The translations under genes were made by a program, and so were the position numbers. Under the pieces are notes generated by a model. That model ran no database searches. It was not told where the DNA came from and saw only the letters and a program-made list of their open reading frames with translations. Below are positions 50,911-61,500 of a stretch of 64,000 bases of DNA, one piece after another. Origin of the DNA: Leptoclinus maculatus (lineage: Eukaryota > Chordata > Actinopteri > Perciformes > Stichaeidae); NCBI GenBank assembly GCA_032191485.1, contig JAVDOI010000009.1:20076343-20140342 (forward strand), given 5' to 3'. The stretch's first letter is position 1. Every line of letters starts with the position of its first letter.

Positions 50911-52568
50911 AGGAGCAAAAGCTGTAGTAATCATTTTAATAAAGAAATGCTAATTTATAATCTATTTACTGTAGTCGTGGTACACCTGATTCAGTTTGCA
51001 GGAAAGCATGTGGGTGGCTCGGTGCAAACGCACACTCTCTCTCTCACACACACACACTCACGCTAATTATCAGTGCTCTAGCCACAATGTGGAATATATT
51101 GCTGTGTGTAGATGCCGAGCAGAGAATAGCATTAACATACTTTACACAGCTGACATCTTTGAATTGTCAACAGCCTATCCATCACTAACTGGTCTTACCT
51201 ATTCACACACACACACACAGTCATGCATGAATATATGAAGACCGTATGTTCGCCTACACATTTATAGTCACAGTTCATGTATATATGAACATGGCACTGT
51301 CCCTCACACACTCAGCATGTGACACTTTCTTTTGATTCCTCTCTAAATAAATGGGCTTCACATATTATTATTCTCATCATTATTCTATTTTTTACTTGTT
51401 TGTCAAATAAACTATTGGATAAAGTAAGTATGCATGGGTAAGTTTAATGGAGCAACTTCCTCAATAACTGTTTAAAGTATATTGTTTATTGTTGTTGGTG
51501 TCACATTTGAATTAAATCAATTTCAAATGTTTGAATGTATTTAGTATAATATTGCAGGATAATGAAAAGGACTTTTCAATTTTTTAGTCTTTATATTTTA
51601 ACACATGACAAAGTGCATTCCTTTTCTGAACTAACTTTTAATAATTTTGTCCCTTTGGTGTTTTAAACCTAAATCATGTAGGTGTCAAATTTGTATTCTT
51701 TTTAAACCAACAGAGAAAGTACATGTGTTTGGATTCATCAGAAAGACAATGTGCAGATAGCTTGCCGCCTGCTCATAACATTATGTGACTACATTCCTCA
51801 GTAAGGTTGAAGACAACAGCCTATAGCAGCACAATCATTTAGCCACATGACAGCAGAAATGAACTGTATTTCTCTCAGATGTCTCTTTTCTTCTTTTTTT
51901 TCATCTCCAAGTGATGTTTATGTCGACATTTTTATTTCCAATCTCTATACATCCTTGATGAATTTTGTGTTACTGTGCAATTGTGTATTTGGACAGCTGG
52001 AGTATCCAGGCAAAGCCTCTGAATCTGTCATGTGCTTTGAGTTATGTTATGTGAGTTATGAAGTGTTATGTTACCTTGGAAACCTCATTGGCTTCAGATC
52101 AAGATGACATTAAAACCAGCTACCTGTGTTCCCTCTAGCCAAGTCGGCACGAAACATTTTTTTATCATTGCACTTTTCTGCAAACCAGATACGTTGAATG
52201 TTGATGTTTTTGCATTTGGTCAGAGCAAGTAACGTAGTATATGGAGCATATGTTATTGAAAGTGACATGGTACAATAAGGAATATAACAAGCAAGAAAGT
52301 CCACTAAGGGCGGATGGCAGAGGTAACAAACAGGACTGTGTCTTGTGTGAAACCAAAAGTATATGTTGACTTTACGCTTGATGTGTTACGCTTGTTACGT
52401 AAGGATGGTTATTAGGCCGGTTATTATTCATTCACAGTGGTTACTTTGTTGCATTTTGATATAAGCCATTATATTTTTTCTAACCAAGTAGATTTCTTGC
52501 CTGACCAATCGTTTAACAACGTTAACCACCTGATATTGTGCATTTCTACAAGGGGGATACGAGGCCGA
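50911..52568. other. no gene recognised
   Basis: AT-rich with short CA tracts at 51041-51060 and 51203-51222. It presumably includes the 3' flank of the piggyBac element, whose downstream end I could not define. Confidence 0.45.
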
Positions 52569-54905
52569 TTAGTAACGTATCCATGGATCGTATTTTTGGT
52601 TCAGAAAGGTTTTTCTGGTGACTGGGTTGGTTCCCTCCCAGCCATTATGTGGTATATGTCGGTTAAGCGCTTTGCTGTCAGACTTGTATTGAATCCAGGA
52701 GTTTGTGATGGCAACGTCAAAGAAGTGAGTAATCACACGCAATGTCCATTTCTTGGTCCTGCTTGACATGCGATAAAAGCTCAGCATGCGGTCACATAGG
52801 TCCACGCCACCCATGTTGTCATTGTACTGTCTGATGACTGCTGGTCTTCTCACCTGGACATGGACTTTTTCTTTCTTGGACCATCTGGCGCAGATATCTT
52901 CAGGATCTTTCCCATGTACAGTGGAAGCCATCAGCACTGGTTTGTTGTCGAACCATTTCGTGATTGCCAGCTCAGGACTCTTTCTGACCACAGACACCGA
53001 TGCTCCTCTCCCCTCTTTTCGCAACTGCTTGTCTCCTGGCAGCTGGCACAGCTTTGGGACTCGGTTCTTCATTATGGTTCCAGTTTCTGGAAGGCCCTTT
53101 GCCAGCAATGCATCCATGAGATCGATTGTTGTGAAGTATCGGTCGAAGAATAGGTGAGTTCCTGTGGGAACAGATTCAACCATGCGTAGGACTGATGCTG
53201 CTCCAACGCCCAATCTTTGGCCCCTGAATGTCTTCTTCCCTTGGTACACTTCGAAATCCAGCATCAGACCATTTGGAGAAGCAAGGACAAAGACCTTTAG
53301 GCCAGTAGGGTTTGGCTTGCCTGGAACATATTGCCTGACTGGACAGCGGCCTGTGAAAGGGATGATTTGCTCATCAATGCAGACCTTCTCAGACTTTGTA
53401 AGGCTGAGACAGCCTTGCCTCACGCGGTCAAGTAATGGCCTGACTCTCCAAAGAATGTCTGCCTCCTTTGTTTCCTCTGTTACATCCAGGTCATCCACAA
53501 TCTTGAGTGAGCTTCTCAGCTTGAAGAACCTATCCCTTGCCATTTTGCTGCTTATAACTGGCACTTTTGTTTTTTTGGCCCAATACATTTTAATTCTGGG
53601 GTAGCCAAGGCAGGCCATGTGGACTGATATGCCAATTTCTTGTGGAGTAGTATTCAGAGCCACTCCTCTAGTTTGCAGCTCTCTTTGATTTGTGAATGCT
53701 GCCAAATCTTCAAAGACTTTGTTGTCAATGTACTGGGAAAAGTACTGAATTGGACTCCAGTCTGCACGGGTTGTAGAGTCATCTTGACAGTCAGGAAGCC
53801 CAGGTAGGACAGGTGTGAATCTATTATGATGGAAAATAACACCAATAAATGAAAGGTAATAACAGGAATAATAATTAAACCTCACACAAATCTATTTGGA
53901 TTAACCCTTACATACTGTTTATATTTGATACCTTCACAGTATGGTTCGGGTCAATTTTGACAAAACATTACATAATAAAATGCTTATAAACTAGTCAATA
54001 ATCAGTCAGTAATCAGAGTTTTCTTCCACGTTGTCTTCCTGCTCTGACACATCCTCCAAATCACGTTATAATGTTATGACCCCCCCACCACCACCCTCCC
54101 AACCCAAATTGATTCAAATTTGTTACTTTGTAGATTAGGTGCAGGTGCAGGTGCTTGTGCTTGTGCTTGCAGCTGCAGATCTTGTGTCTGTGACAAGGCA
54201 GCCTCTGACCTGTGGATGACCTCTGTTCCCTTTGTTTTCAAAAGTATACAATTTTTAAATATTTTCATTTTTGTGTATTTTGGGTCACTTTAGGAAAAGT
54301 CATCAAATTTCAGGCTAAAAGAATGACGTTTAGGGTATTTTTTACTGCTGTCAAATGTCAAAACGGGTAAAATTTGACCCTAACAGTATGTAAGGGTTAA
54401 ATGCAGTCAGGTTGTAGTGCATCATTGGGATAAAACATAGGCCTACGTGCTACTCCTGGCCCACAGAGGACGGCGTCTTTCCTGCTCATCCCTGTCTGTC
54501 TCTGTGTCTGTATCATCTGAGCCTCCTGTATCGTCTTCTTCTTCTTCTTCTTCTTCACCAGGCTCACACTCATCCTCATCTCTCTCATCATCTGAAAGCT
54601 CCAAATCTGACTCTCCCTCAACTATCCGGTACAGAATCCTTTCTGCTTGGGTTCTGTCTCCTACAACAATGTTGAGTCATCAAATACATTAATTTGGCCC
54701 TGGTGTCCCCTATAATTGACATTCATAAAATGACTATTATTTCAAAAAACAAATAACTGAAGTGCTTTCAGAACTAAATATATCATTCCTGACATGTTAA
54801 TAAACAAGAAAATATATGAATATCATAGTAAAAAAACATTAACTAAACAATATTTGACTTACCCTTTGACTTTCCATAAAATGTGCTGGCTGATACCGAC
54901 GCCAT
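52569..54905 (-). CDS. piggyBac transposase (PGBD-like), three-exon model
   Basis: Model on the minus strand: exon 1 54905-54863, exon 2 54660-54447, exon 3 53820-52569, giving 502 residues in one frame. The start is ATG at 54905 in a good context (aagATGG), with donor AAAGG/GTAAGT. Exon 2 opens after TTGTTGTAG and encodes an acidic N-terminus (Glu/Asp-rich, about residues 30-80); its donor (CAC/GTAGGC) is weak and was chosen for frame. Exon 3 starts after CATCATAATAG. The DDE transposase domain covers about residues 100-460. The three catalytic aspartates are present: D235 in VCIDEQIIPF, D312 in HLFFDRYF, D426 in NMGGVDLCDRM. The family performs TTAA-specific cut-and-paste in the nucleus. 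After about residue 470 the sequence no longer looks like piggyBac and the Cys-rich C-terminal domain is missing, so the protein may be truncated. No stop or frameshift interrupts the catalytic part. No TTAA ends of the host element were found; a domesticated copy or a young element are both possible. Confidence 0.85.
53902..54400. mobile_element. piggyBac MITE inserted in intron 2 of the piggyBac gene
   Basis: ttaacccttacatactgtt at 53902-53920 and its exact reverse complement aacagtatgtaagggttaa at 54382-54400 bound a 499-bp segment. The outer TTAA is the piggyBac target-site duplication, leaving 15-bp perfect terminal repeats (CCCTTACATACTGTT). Subterminal 'gggtcaattttgac' and 'ggtaaaatttgaccc' are also loosely inverted. 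There is no coding capacity; the interior has a GGTGCA-type short tandem (54130-54165). Without it the host intron would be about 125 nt. Confidence 0.92.
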
Positions 54906-55102
54906 CTTGTGTCGAAAGGAAGAGGAAGTTGTCATCATCCCACCCCTACCCATGTGATATCACTGGAAAGCCCAGGGTGTCCTCTTTAGAGTACAGCAGG
55001 ACTTGATAGGGTGACTCAAATGAGTAAAAGGAGAGATGCAAAACCAAACTGTCCACTACAGAGGACATAAATGAATAGGCTGGGTCTCAGGAGGATATAT
55101 AG

Positions 55103-55990
55103 ATGGCGCCGCAGATGGCAGCCTCGGTACTGCACTCTCTCGTACTTTTTCTGTTTTTATTTGTTTGTCTCCTTTCCAGCTCTCCTTATCTGATCACATT
55201 CAGCAGGGAGGAACTTTTGAACATCCGTCAATCCACTGGTCAAACTTTTTCACCGTTTTTCATCGAACCGGAAAGCTTTACAGAGCTTGTAGTTGGAGGA
55301 GCAGCGGCTCTTCTCGGAATTTACCGGGGATGCCAACGGGGGAAGCGAGCAGGAGCGCTCATTAAACTGCGTCAGCGGGGATTCCGAACTGCGCTCCCGT
55401 CAATCCATCTGGCGAACGTCCGCTCTCTGGCGAACAAGATGGATGAACTGCTGCTCCTTAACAAAGGAAACACGGACTTTAGCAGATCCGCTGCCCTGTG
55501 TTTCACTGAAACCTGGCTCGGTGAGCACATCCCGGACATCGCACTACATCTGCCGGGCTTCCAACTCCTCCGAGTGGACCGATTAACGGCTCTGTCGGGG
55601 AAAACGAGGGGAGGCGGAATCTGCTTCTATATTATTAACGAAGGTTGGTGTACTGATGTCACAGTGTTAAAGGAATCATGCAGCCCTCACTTGGAGACAC
55701 TTTTATTAGACTGCAAACCATTTTATTCACCGCAGGAGTTTTCCTCATTCATTCTGGTCGGTGTTTACATCCCACCACAGGCCTGTGTGAGTGAGGCGCT
55801 CCAACACCTGGCTGAGCAGATCACCAACACGGAGCACAAACACCCAGACTCCCTGCTCATTGTTCTTAAGGACTTCAACAGAGCAAACCTCAGCAAAGAA
55901 CCGCCAAAATACAGACCGCATATTAAGTGTAGCACCAGGGACAAAAACACACTGGACCACTGCTCCACTGTAATAAAGGACGCCTATTGA
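55103..55990 (+). pseudogene. LINE apurinic-type endonuclease ORF, C-terminally deleted
   Basis: 295 codons from ATG 55103. A hydrophobic stretch (LVLFLFLFVCLLSS, residues 12-25) is followed by a linker and the endonuclease fold from about residue 102: NVRSLANKMDEL, CFTETWLGEHIPD (catalytic Glu), GGGICFYI, FILVGVYIPP, LIVLKDFNRANL (the DFN block, with Lys where Gly is usual) and STRDKNTLDHC. The normal 'SDH' catalytic end is missing: the frame stops at KDAY and the following sequence resumes in the linker (KPWFTEKLRQLRQAKEEAYR). In the family this enzyme nicks target DNA to prime reverse transcription; loss of the SDH block should abolish activity. Confidence 0.85.
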
Positions 55991-56014
55991 TCAGTCCCCA
56001 ACAACAATAAACCC

Positions 56015-56245
56015 TGGTTTACTGAAAAACTCAGGCAGCTTCGTCAGGCTAAGGAGGAGGCCTACAGAAGTGGGGACAGGATCCTGTACAACCAGGCCAG
56101 GAACACACTGACGAGGGAGATCAAGGTAGCTAAGAGAAGCTACACTGAAAAGCTGGAGAAAAAGTTTTCAGTCAACGACCCCTCGCCAGTGTGGAGAGGC
56201 CTGCAAGTACTCACCAACTACAGGAGACCATCCCACAAACGAATG
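56015..56245 (+). pseudogene. LINE linker segment
   Basis: Reads KPWFTEKLRQLRQAKEEAYR, ARNTLTREIKVAKRSYTEKL, then VWRGLQVLTNYRRPSHK. This is the conserved region between endonuclease and reverse transcriptase. It then joins at about 56245 to the FADD region, deleting the first half of the reverse transcriptase. Confidence 0.75.
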
Positions 56246-56261
56246 CACCTCAGAGGACCCG

Positions 56262-56890
56262 TCTGTTAAACTCCTGAAGTTCGCAGACGACACAACGGTC
56301 ATCGGCCTCATCAGGGACGGTGATGAGTCTGCGTACAGACGGGAGGTTGAACAGCTGGTCCTCTGGTGTGGTCAGAACAACCTGGAGCTGAACAAGCTCA
56401 AAACTGTGGAGATGACAGTGGACTTCAGACCTTCAGGTTTCTGGGATCCACAATCTCCCAGGACCTGAAGTGGGCCCCTAACATCGACACCATCAGGAAA
56501 AAAGCCCAGCAGAGGTTGTACTTCCTGCACCAGCTCAGAAAGTACAACCTGCCTCAGGAGCTGCTGATTATTTTCTACTCCACCATCATCCAGTCTGTTC
56601 TCTGGTCTTCCATAACTGTGTGGTTTGGATCGGCCACTAAACAGGACAGAAACAGACTACAACGGATTGTCAGGTCTGCAGAGAGAATCATTGGATCCAG
56701 CCTGCCCTCCATCCTGGACTTGTACACCTCCAGAGTCAGGAAACGGGCTGGAAAGATCACTGCAGACCCCTCACACCCTGGACACAACCTGTTCCAACTC
56801 CCCCCCGCCCTGGTAGGCGCTACAGAGCACTGTACGCCAAAACCACCAGACACAGGAACAGCTTCTTTCCACTGGCCGTCACTCTGATGA
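56262..56890 (+). pseudogene. LINE reverse transcriptase C-terminal part
   Basis: Starts 'SVKLLKFADDTTVIGLI' (ADD catalytic block at about 56277-56290), continues 'DGDESAYRREVEQLVLWC' and VEMTVDFR, then after a small deletion and frameshift TFRFLGSTISQDLKWAPN, KAQQRLYFLHQLRKYNLP, SSITVWFGSATKQDRNRLQR, SAERIIGSSLPSILDLYTSR and DPSHPGHNLFQ. It matches the thumb and C-terminal order of the copy at 30180-30862. The first half of the palm (SSAFN and PQG blocks) is gone. Confidence 0.85.
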
Positions 56891-57212
56891 ACAATTAATC
56901 AGTCATATTGCATCTTCATTTGCACTATTACCACCTTCTGCACTAATATCCCGAATCCATCGTCATTGTTGTTGTTCTTTATGCTCATATATATTCTTCG
57001 ATATATATTTATATTGTACATAGTACTTAAATGTTAATGTTTATGCTTAGTTTATCTGTTCTACTTTGTTGTCTTTAATGTCCTTGTTTTTATATTTCTC
57101 TTGTTTATTTGTATATTCTATGTATGTATGTACGATGAGAGCAATGTGTAACCACAGTCAAATTCCATGTATGCACACGCATACATGGCCAATAAAGCTG
57201 ATTCTGATTTAA

Positions 57213-57939
57213 GAAAAATCCACTCCAATTAAATTTAGAAATTTTTCCCTTTGTATCATCATCCCCTGTCTCTTTTTGTTTGATTAAACCCTTTCAGATG
57301 CTTCAATAAAACCAAAACCTAAAGACAAATACAAGTTGAATATTGGTTAATAGAAGTTTTGATAAATGTGTTCATCATATATTAAAGTAGCCAAAAAGCA
57401 GACTTTAATAATAAATTCACACTATTTACAATATAACCTTGATTTATTGTGTCATGTGATCATACAGTGATGCATGCATTAAGACATTGTGTTTTGGTTC
57501 AAAGCCCTTGAATTCTATAGTCTTTGTAATGCAGTTAATAATATTAATATTGTATTTTATTTGTAGAGCACTTTTCATCAAGAAAATGTTCTTCACACGG
57601 TAACAAAATAGTCTGAGTACTATTACACATTCAGAGTGAAAGTGAAGGTTTACGTTCGAGCACAGACCACATATACAGCTATTATCACAATACATGCACA
57701 AAGTAATCACAGACAGCTGCTCTTTAAAATGTAACAGAGTTTATTAAGTTCTAATAATAATGATCTAGACAACTAATATCTAAACTAACAACAACTATAC
57801 ATTCATGAGCACGCTATCTAAAATCAACAAACTATGGTAAAGAGTGTGTGTGTGTGTGTGCATGCAGTGTGTGTGTAAAAGGGGGAGGGGTGAGGGAGGA
57901 GCTAAAACAACGTATGACGTAGTCTGGAATGTGGCGACG
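57213..57939. other. no gene recognised
   Basis: AT-rich; near 57540-57600 the phrase 'tattttatttgtagagcact' resembles a repeat tail. A short TG tract is at 57845-57860. Confidence 0.4.
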
Positions 57940-58298
57940 TCTCATGCGCGAGACTCAAGATGGCGGATAGCCAAAACAATATCGTCCCCATTCACTTAAA
58001 CTGCAAAGGGATTCACTTGTGAGTCTGCAGGCCTGGGGCCTCTCTTCTTACCTAGAGACACAGAGGTGAAATCTGATTGGATAAAAGCTCTACTTAAAAC
58101 AAGCTGCACTGGAAGCAGAGCAACTGACGAAGACAGTAGCTGTGCAATGAGAAAATAAGATAATGGGAAAAATATTTGTATAAATTATAATACATGTAGT
58201 GTATTTATGAAAAATTATTAAATTATAAAATAGCTATAACTTTGTGATTCTGTTTAGGCCAGCAGAGAAGGCCTTGCTGGCTCAAACGGCCCACCACT
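57940..58298. mobile_element. possible hAT-type non-autonomous element
   Basis: The right edge 'gagaaggccttgctggctca' plus 'aacggcccaccactgg' is, reversed, CAGTGGTGGGCCGTTTGAGCC, an end typical of fish hAT MITEs. The left part contains 'agactcaagatggcggatag'. The left terminal repeat was not found. Confidence 0.4.
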
Positions 58299-58368
58299 GG
58301 TGCATTGCAATGGATCCACAAAATAAAACTCTTTGCCAATAAGGTAATATTTCAAGGTGTCTAATTTG

Positions 58369-58881
58369 TCACGGTTGGGTTTTGCTATGTGTGTGTTTGT
58401 GTGTGTGTGTGGTGTGTGTGTGTGTGTGTGTGTGTGTCTCTCATCATGCTCATTCTCTCCACCTGTGCCAAATCACCTGCCCCTGGCTTTTCCCTCTGCA
58501 AACCCCACTCATCTCCACTCACCTGCCGGCAATCCGCTCATCACCCCTCACCTACTTATACTCCCCTGCTTACCCTGTTCCAGTTGCCGGATTATCATTT
58601 GTTACTTTTTCCTCCCCGTGGACTCGTCTCTTCTCCAGTGGTCTTCTCTCGTGTTGACCCTCTGACTCCCATGGTTTGTGTCTTTGCCTTTTGTCACCAA
58701 GCCTTTTTGTGACTTTGATGTTTTTTTCAGTTTGGATGTTTCACGCTCCCGATTGAAGTTATTTTTGGTTTCTGTTTTTGACCTGCTGAACGTCCAGTAA
58801 AGAGCCTTGCATTCACCTCACCTTGTGTCCTGTGTCTAAGTCTGCGCCTGAGTCTCTGCTCCACTCCCAAACCCACACGGT
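58369..58881 (+). repeat. probable solo LTR of a Ty3/gypsy-type element
   Basis: Starts TGTCACGGTTGGG; after a TG tract (58386-58438) it is C-rich, with a TATA-like 'acctacttatactcccctgc' near 58550, 'gttgccggattatcatttg', and near the end 'gtccagtaaagagccttgca' followed by 'ccttgtgtcctgtgtctaag', the arrangement of promoter, polyadenylation signal and GT-rich downstream element found in LTRs. The right end (cacacggtaaaccatcaca) only approximately mirrors the TGTCACGG start. It runs opposite to the adjacent pol relic, so it need not belong to it. Confidence 0.5.
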
Positions 58882-58894
58882 AAACCATCACATA

Positions 58895-59249
58895 ATTGCC
58901 ATTTATTACCTAGTTTTCTTTTCAACTATTGCTTCCTTCATTTCCCTTGGAAAGAGTTTTCAAATGATGTACTGCACAGGTTTCCATCATGTCCAGTGCT
59001 CCTAGACCTACATCAGAAGCATCTGTCTGGACAGTAAAGGGAAGAGTGAAAACTGGACAATGCAAAGCAGGTTCTTGACACAAATGTTTTTTTCAGATCT
59101 TTGAAAGCTTTTACTTTCTTGAGTCCACTTTACCTGGTTGGATTTACGAGTTATATCAGATAGCACAGCTTGATGAAAAGTTTGCGATACCTACCTACTA
59201 ACCCCAAGAATGACCGTAACCTCTTCTTGGTGTTAGGTAGTGGTGATGC
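58895..59249 (-). pseudogene. retroelement RNase H, decayed
   Basis: After the reverse transcriptase thumb the minus strand reads VKWTQES, KAFKDLKKTFVS, 'FTLPFTVQTDASDVGLGALD' (first RNase H Asp at about 59027) and traces to about 58900, where homology ends near the LTR-like block. Confidence 0.7.
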
Positions 59250-59837
59250 TGCAATCGCCTCTACCGTTTCCTACCTGAGGATAGATGCATACAACTCCAA
59301 TCACATAGCCAAGGTACTGGACCTCTTAGTATTGTGGCACTTCTTGGCATTGATGACCAGACCAGCACTCTGATGAGATGGAAGACATCAGCAAGATGTT
59401 TCACATGACTCTCCCAGCTACTGCTGAACATAATGTCATCAATGTTTGCTGCTGTGTAGTCCTCCGCTCCTCTAAAAACTTCATCCACCGACCTCTGCAA
59501 CGTTCCTGGTGCTCTGACCAAACCAAAGGGCATCATTCTGAATCTGAACAGTCCGCTTGGAACCCCGAATGTTGTTAAGTCCTGTTAAGATTCGATTAAG
59601 GGGCACTTGCCACTATCCTTTACACAGGTCATGAATTTTTAGGAAGTTGGCATTCACTAAGCGCTCAATCAATTCATCAACCCGTGGCATTGGATAGGGA
59701 TCAAAGAGATACACAGCATTCAACTTTGCAGAGTTAAAACAGATTTTCAGATGAGGGTTCTCCTTCTTTGGAACCAACACCACAGGGCTACACCAATAAT
59801 TGCGAGATTGATGATTCCTGTAGCCAATGAGGCAGTT
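59250..59837 (-). pseudogene. retroelement reverse transcriptase, decayed
   Basis: Starts with VVLVPKKE at about 59790, then 'YPMPRVDELIERLVNANF', a 'WQVPL' trace, MMPFGLVRAPGTLQRSVDEV (59536) and ANIDDIMFSSSWESHVKHLA. The catalytic box, normally YIDD or YVDD, reads NIDD with both aspartates kept. The frame shifts in the thumb (AGLVINAKKCH), and 'FLGLVGRYRKLF' follows at about 59190. Confidence 0.85.
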
Positions 59838-60400
59838 GACAATCTAGCTGGCCTTGATCTTCTTCATGAGAAAGGCTTCAGAATATCTTGTGGGATAATC
59901 GCAGACTACCAGTATGTACTTGTGGCCTGCTCTTATCCTTTCTAGTGGCTCTACAATGTCCATGGCAATGCGGGAAAACGGTGTATCAATGATGGGCATT
60001 TTAATGAGGGGAGCACTCTCCTTTCTTGCCTGGAGCTGTTAACTGACAGTGTGGACAAGACTGGGAATTTTTTACTGTCATACGGCCGGGTCCAATAGAA
60101 AAAGTTAATAACTTTTTAATAACTAATTAGCAAATGTTTTCCCCAAGGGATTGAAGGGCTCAAGTTAAGGATTCTGGGCCTCAAAATCTGGGGAATGACT
60201 AACTGGTCACCAATCTGGCTACGACAATACAACATGTCTCCCTTGACCACAAATGCTGCCTTTCCTCTACCTGTCACTTTGGTTGACTTGGGTACACATT
60301 TAGAAAACAAAGGTGTAAATGCAGGGTCCTCTGTCTCTAGCTTACTCACTAGAAGTGACAAATGTTGGACTCTGGTGCCTGCCGCTAGCTCTAGCCTCAC
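59838..60400 (-). pseudogene. retroelement integrase (zinc-binding and catalytic core), decayed
   Basis: The frame at 60400-60116 reads KAAFVVKGDMLYCRSQIGDQ, LVIPQILRPRILNLS and PWGKHLL, the H2C2 zinc-binding approach. After a frame break come CPHCQL, 'FSRIAMDIVEPLE' (first catalytic Asp in MD) and YILVVCDYPTRYSEAF (second Asp context), then a stop and IVNCLIGY. It then runs directly into the reverse transcriptase (VVLVPKKE) at about 59790. The final catalytic Glu region is not seen. Confidence 0.75.
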
Positions 60401-60419
60401 AAGACTGCTTGACTCAGTT

Positions 60420-60600
60420 CAGCAAGGATATGGAGTTCACAGCCTGACACAACCTAATAGGGCTGTTATTCACCTACTGAAAGCAAGTTGTGTTGACCTT
60501 CAACCAGGATAGCTACTGCTTATCATACTTTGTCACCATGAATACAGAAAATGTCAACTGTTCCTCCACAAAAAATGACATCCCTAGGGAGACTGTCCTA
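60420..60600 (-). pseudogene. retroelement protease, C-terminal part
   Basis: Minus-strand frames give VDIFCIHGDK, LVEGQHNLLSVGE and a 'PY..VVSG' end, the flap and C-terminal strands of a gypsy-type aspartic protease. The active-site D-T/S-G is not visible upstream. Stops interrupt every few residues. Confidence 0.5.
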
Positions 60601-61351
60601 TCTGACTAGGGTATAATTACTTCACTAATCTAGGAAAAGCCATCCTCAATTAAGACACCTATTGTAAGCTCTGCACGTCTACTAAATGGCTAAACAAACA
60701 ATTATGGTTACATTTGCAAGAAATATGGCAGTAAAATACTGAATCACTTTGTGATGCAGAGGAAGCCTTCAAAAACAGTCTGAATCTTCAGAGGTAAACA
60801 CAGCGTGATCCAGTTGTTCAGTCTCAGATACTGTAAGCAACAAACTAATCCAAGCATCAAAATGACACTGACCACAAAGTGGACCACATCATGTTTGATA
60901 TCGAAATCAAGTGCTCACTGATTTCAGTGTTTTTTGTCCTCCACGAAATTGAAAGTTTTTAGATTGACCATTTTATTGGTGAAATAACATTAGCTAACAG
61001 TCTACACTGCATCAGATATTAGTTTGATTTGTTTTCCTTCATATTATGTGTTGACACATTTCTTACAGTTGATTACTCAGAGTAGGCTACTAGTTAATGG
61101 AAAAAGCAATGCTATATATTTGTACAATATGCATACTGAGAAAAAAACATATTTATCATGTTCAAGTAATGACATAAGCTACTGCCTGAAGTTACTCATG
61201 TTACTGTTATCTCATCTGACTCATCTTTAATGAAGGATTAATCTATATAGTTTTTGACACCATGGCGCTTCAGTTGATTCACTCAGTGCTGTGGACTGTT
61301 ACAATTCAGCTGCTTAGGCCTGATATCTGCGACAATTTAAATGTTTAATAA
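60601..61351. other. no gene recognised
   Basis: Could hold the decayed gag of the Gmr1-like element, but I see no motif (no CCHC knuckle). AT-rich. Confidence 0.4.
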
Positions 61352-61500
61352 GCAGTGGTGTGTAAAGTACCCAAAAGCCATACTTGAGTAAAAGTATCTG
61401 ATATTTACTGTACTTAAGTATCAAAAGTAATTTTCTGATATTAAATGTACTTAACTATTGAAAGTAAAAGTACAAGTAAATGCTGTTAATAAAAAAGCAA
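61352..61500 (-). mobile_element. hAT terminus (CAGTGGTG with 'acttaagta' subterminal repeats)
   Basis: 'agcagtggtgtgtaaagtac', 'cttgagtaaaagtatctgat', 'gtacttaagtatcaaaagta' and 'gaaagtaaaagtacaagtaa' match the ends of the MITE fragments at 13711 and 15052. Lying about 500 bp beyond the 3' end of the hAT transposase relic on the same side, it is best read as the 3' terminus of that element. Confidence 0.6.

Larger units (their letters stand above)
55103..57212 (+). mobile_element. L2-type LINE with both ends but internal deletions (about 2.1 kb)
   Basis: The 5' end starts with atggcgccgcagatggcagc; the 3' end has an AT-rich UTR, 'ggccaataaa' and the tail gctgattctgattt at about 57190-57212. 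Coding parts appear in the canonical order (endonuclease, linker, reverse transcriptase C-terminal part), but segments are missing after the endonuclease frame, before the FADD block and after VDFR. It has the same general architecture as the 29.8-31.2 kb copy, with a related but distinct 3' tail region. Confidence 0.85.
58890..60600 (-). mobile_element. Gmr1-like Ty3/gypsy LTR retrotransposon relic (PR-IN-RT-RH order)
   Basis: Four pol domains lie on the minus strand in the 5'-3' order protease end, integrase, reverse transcriptase, RNase H (separate entries). The domain sequences are Ty3/gypsy-like, yet integrase precedes reverse transcriptase. That order is established for the deuterostome Gmr1 lineage (named from Atlantic cod), as opposed to RT-RH-IN in ordinary Ty3/gypsy. 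All frames carry stops and frameshifts. Gag and clear flanking LTRs were not identified. Confidence 0.75.

Noticed and set aside
52786..53604. Plus-strand frames of 97-146 residues inside the piggyBac exon
   Set aside because: They are antisense shadows of the transposase; their translations resemble nothing.
54447..54692. Ser-rich plus-strand frame
   Set aside because: It is the antisense of the acidic Glu/Asp stretch in exon 2 of the piggyBac gene.
58890..60600. Ty1/copia element, because integrase precedes reverse transcriptase
   Set aside because: The MPFGL-APGTLQR, IDDI and YILVVCDYPTRY motifs are Ty3/gypsy-like; the Gmr1 lineage explains the order better.
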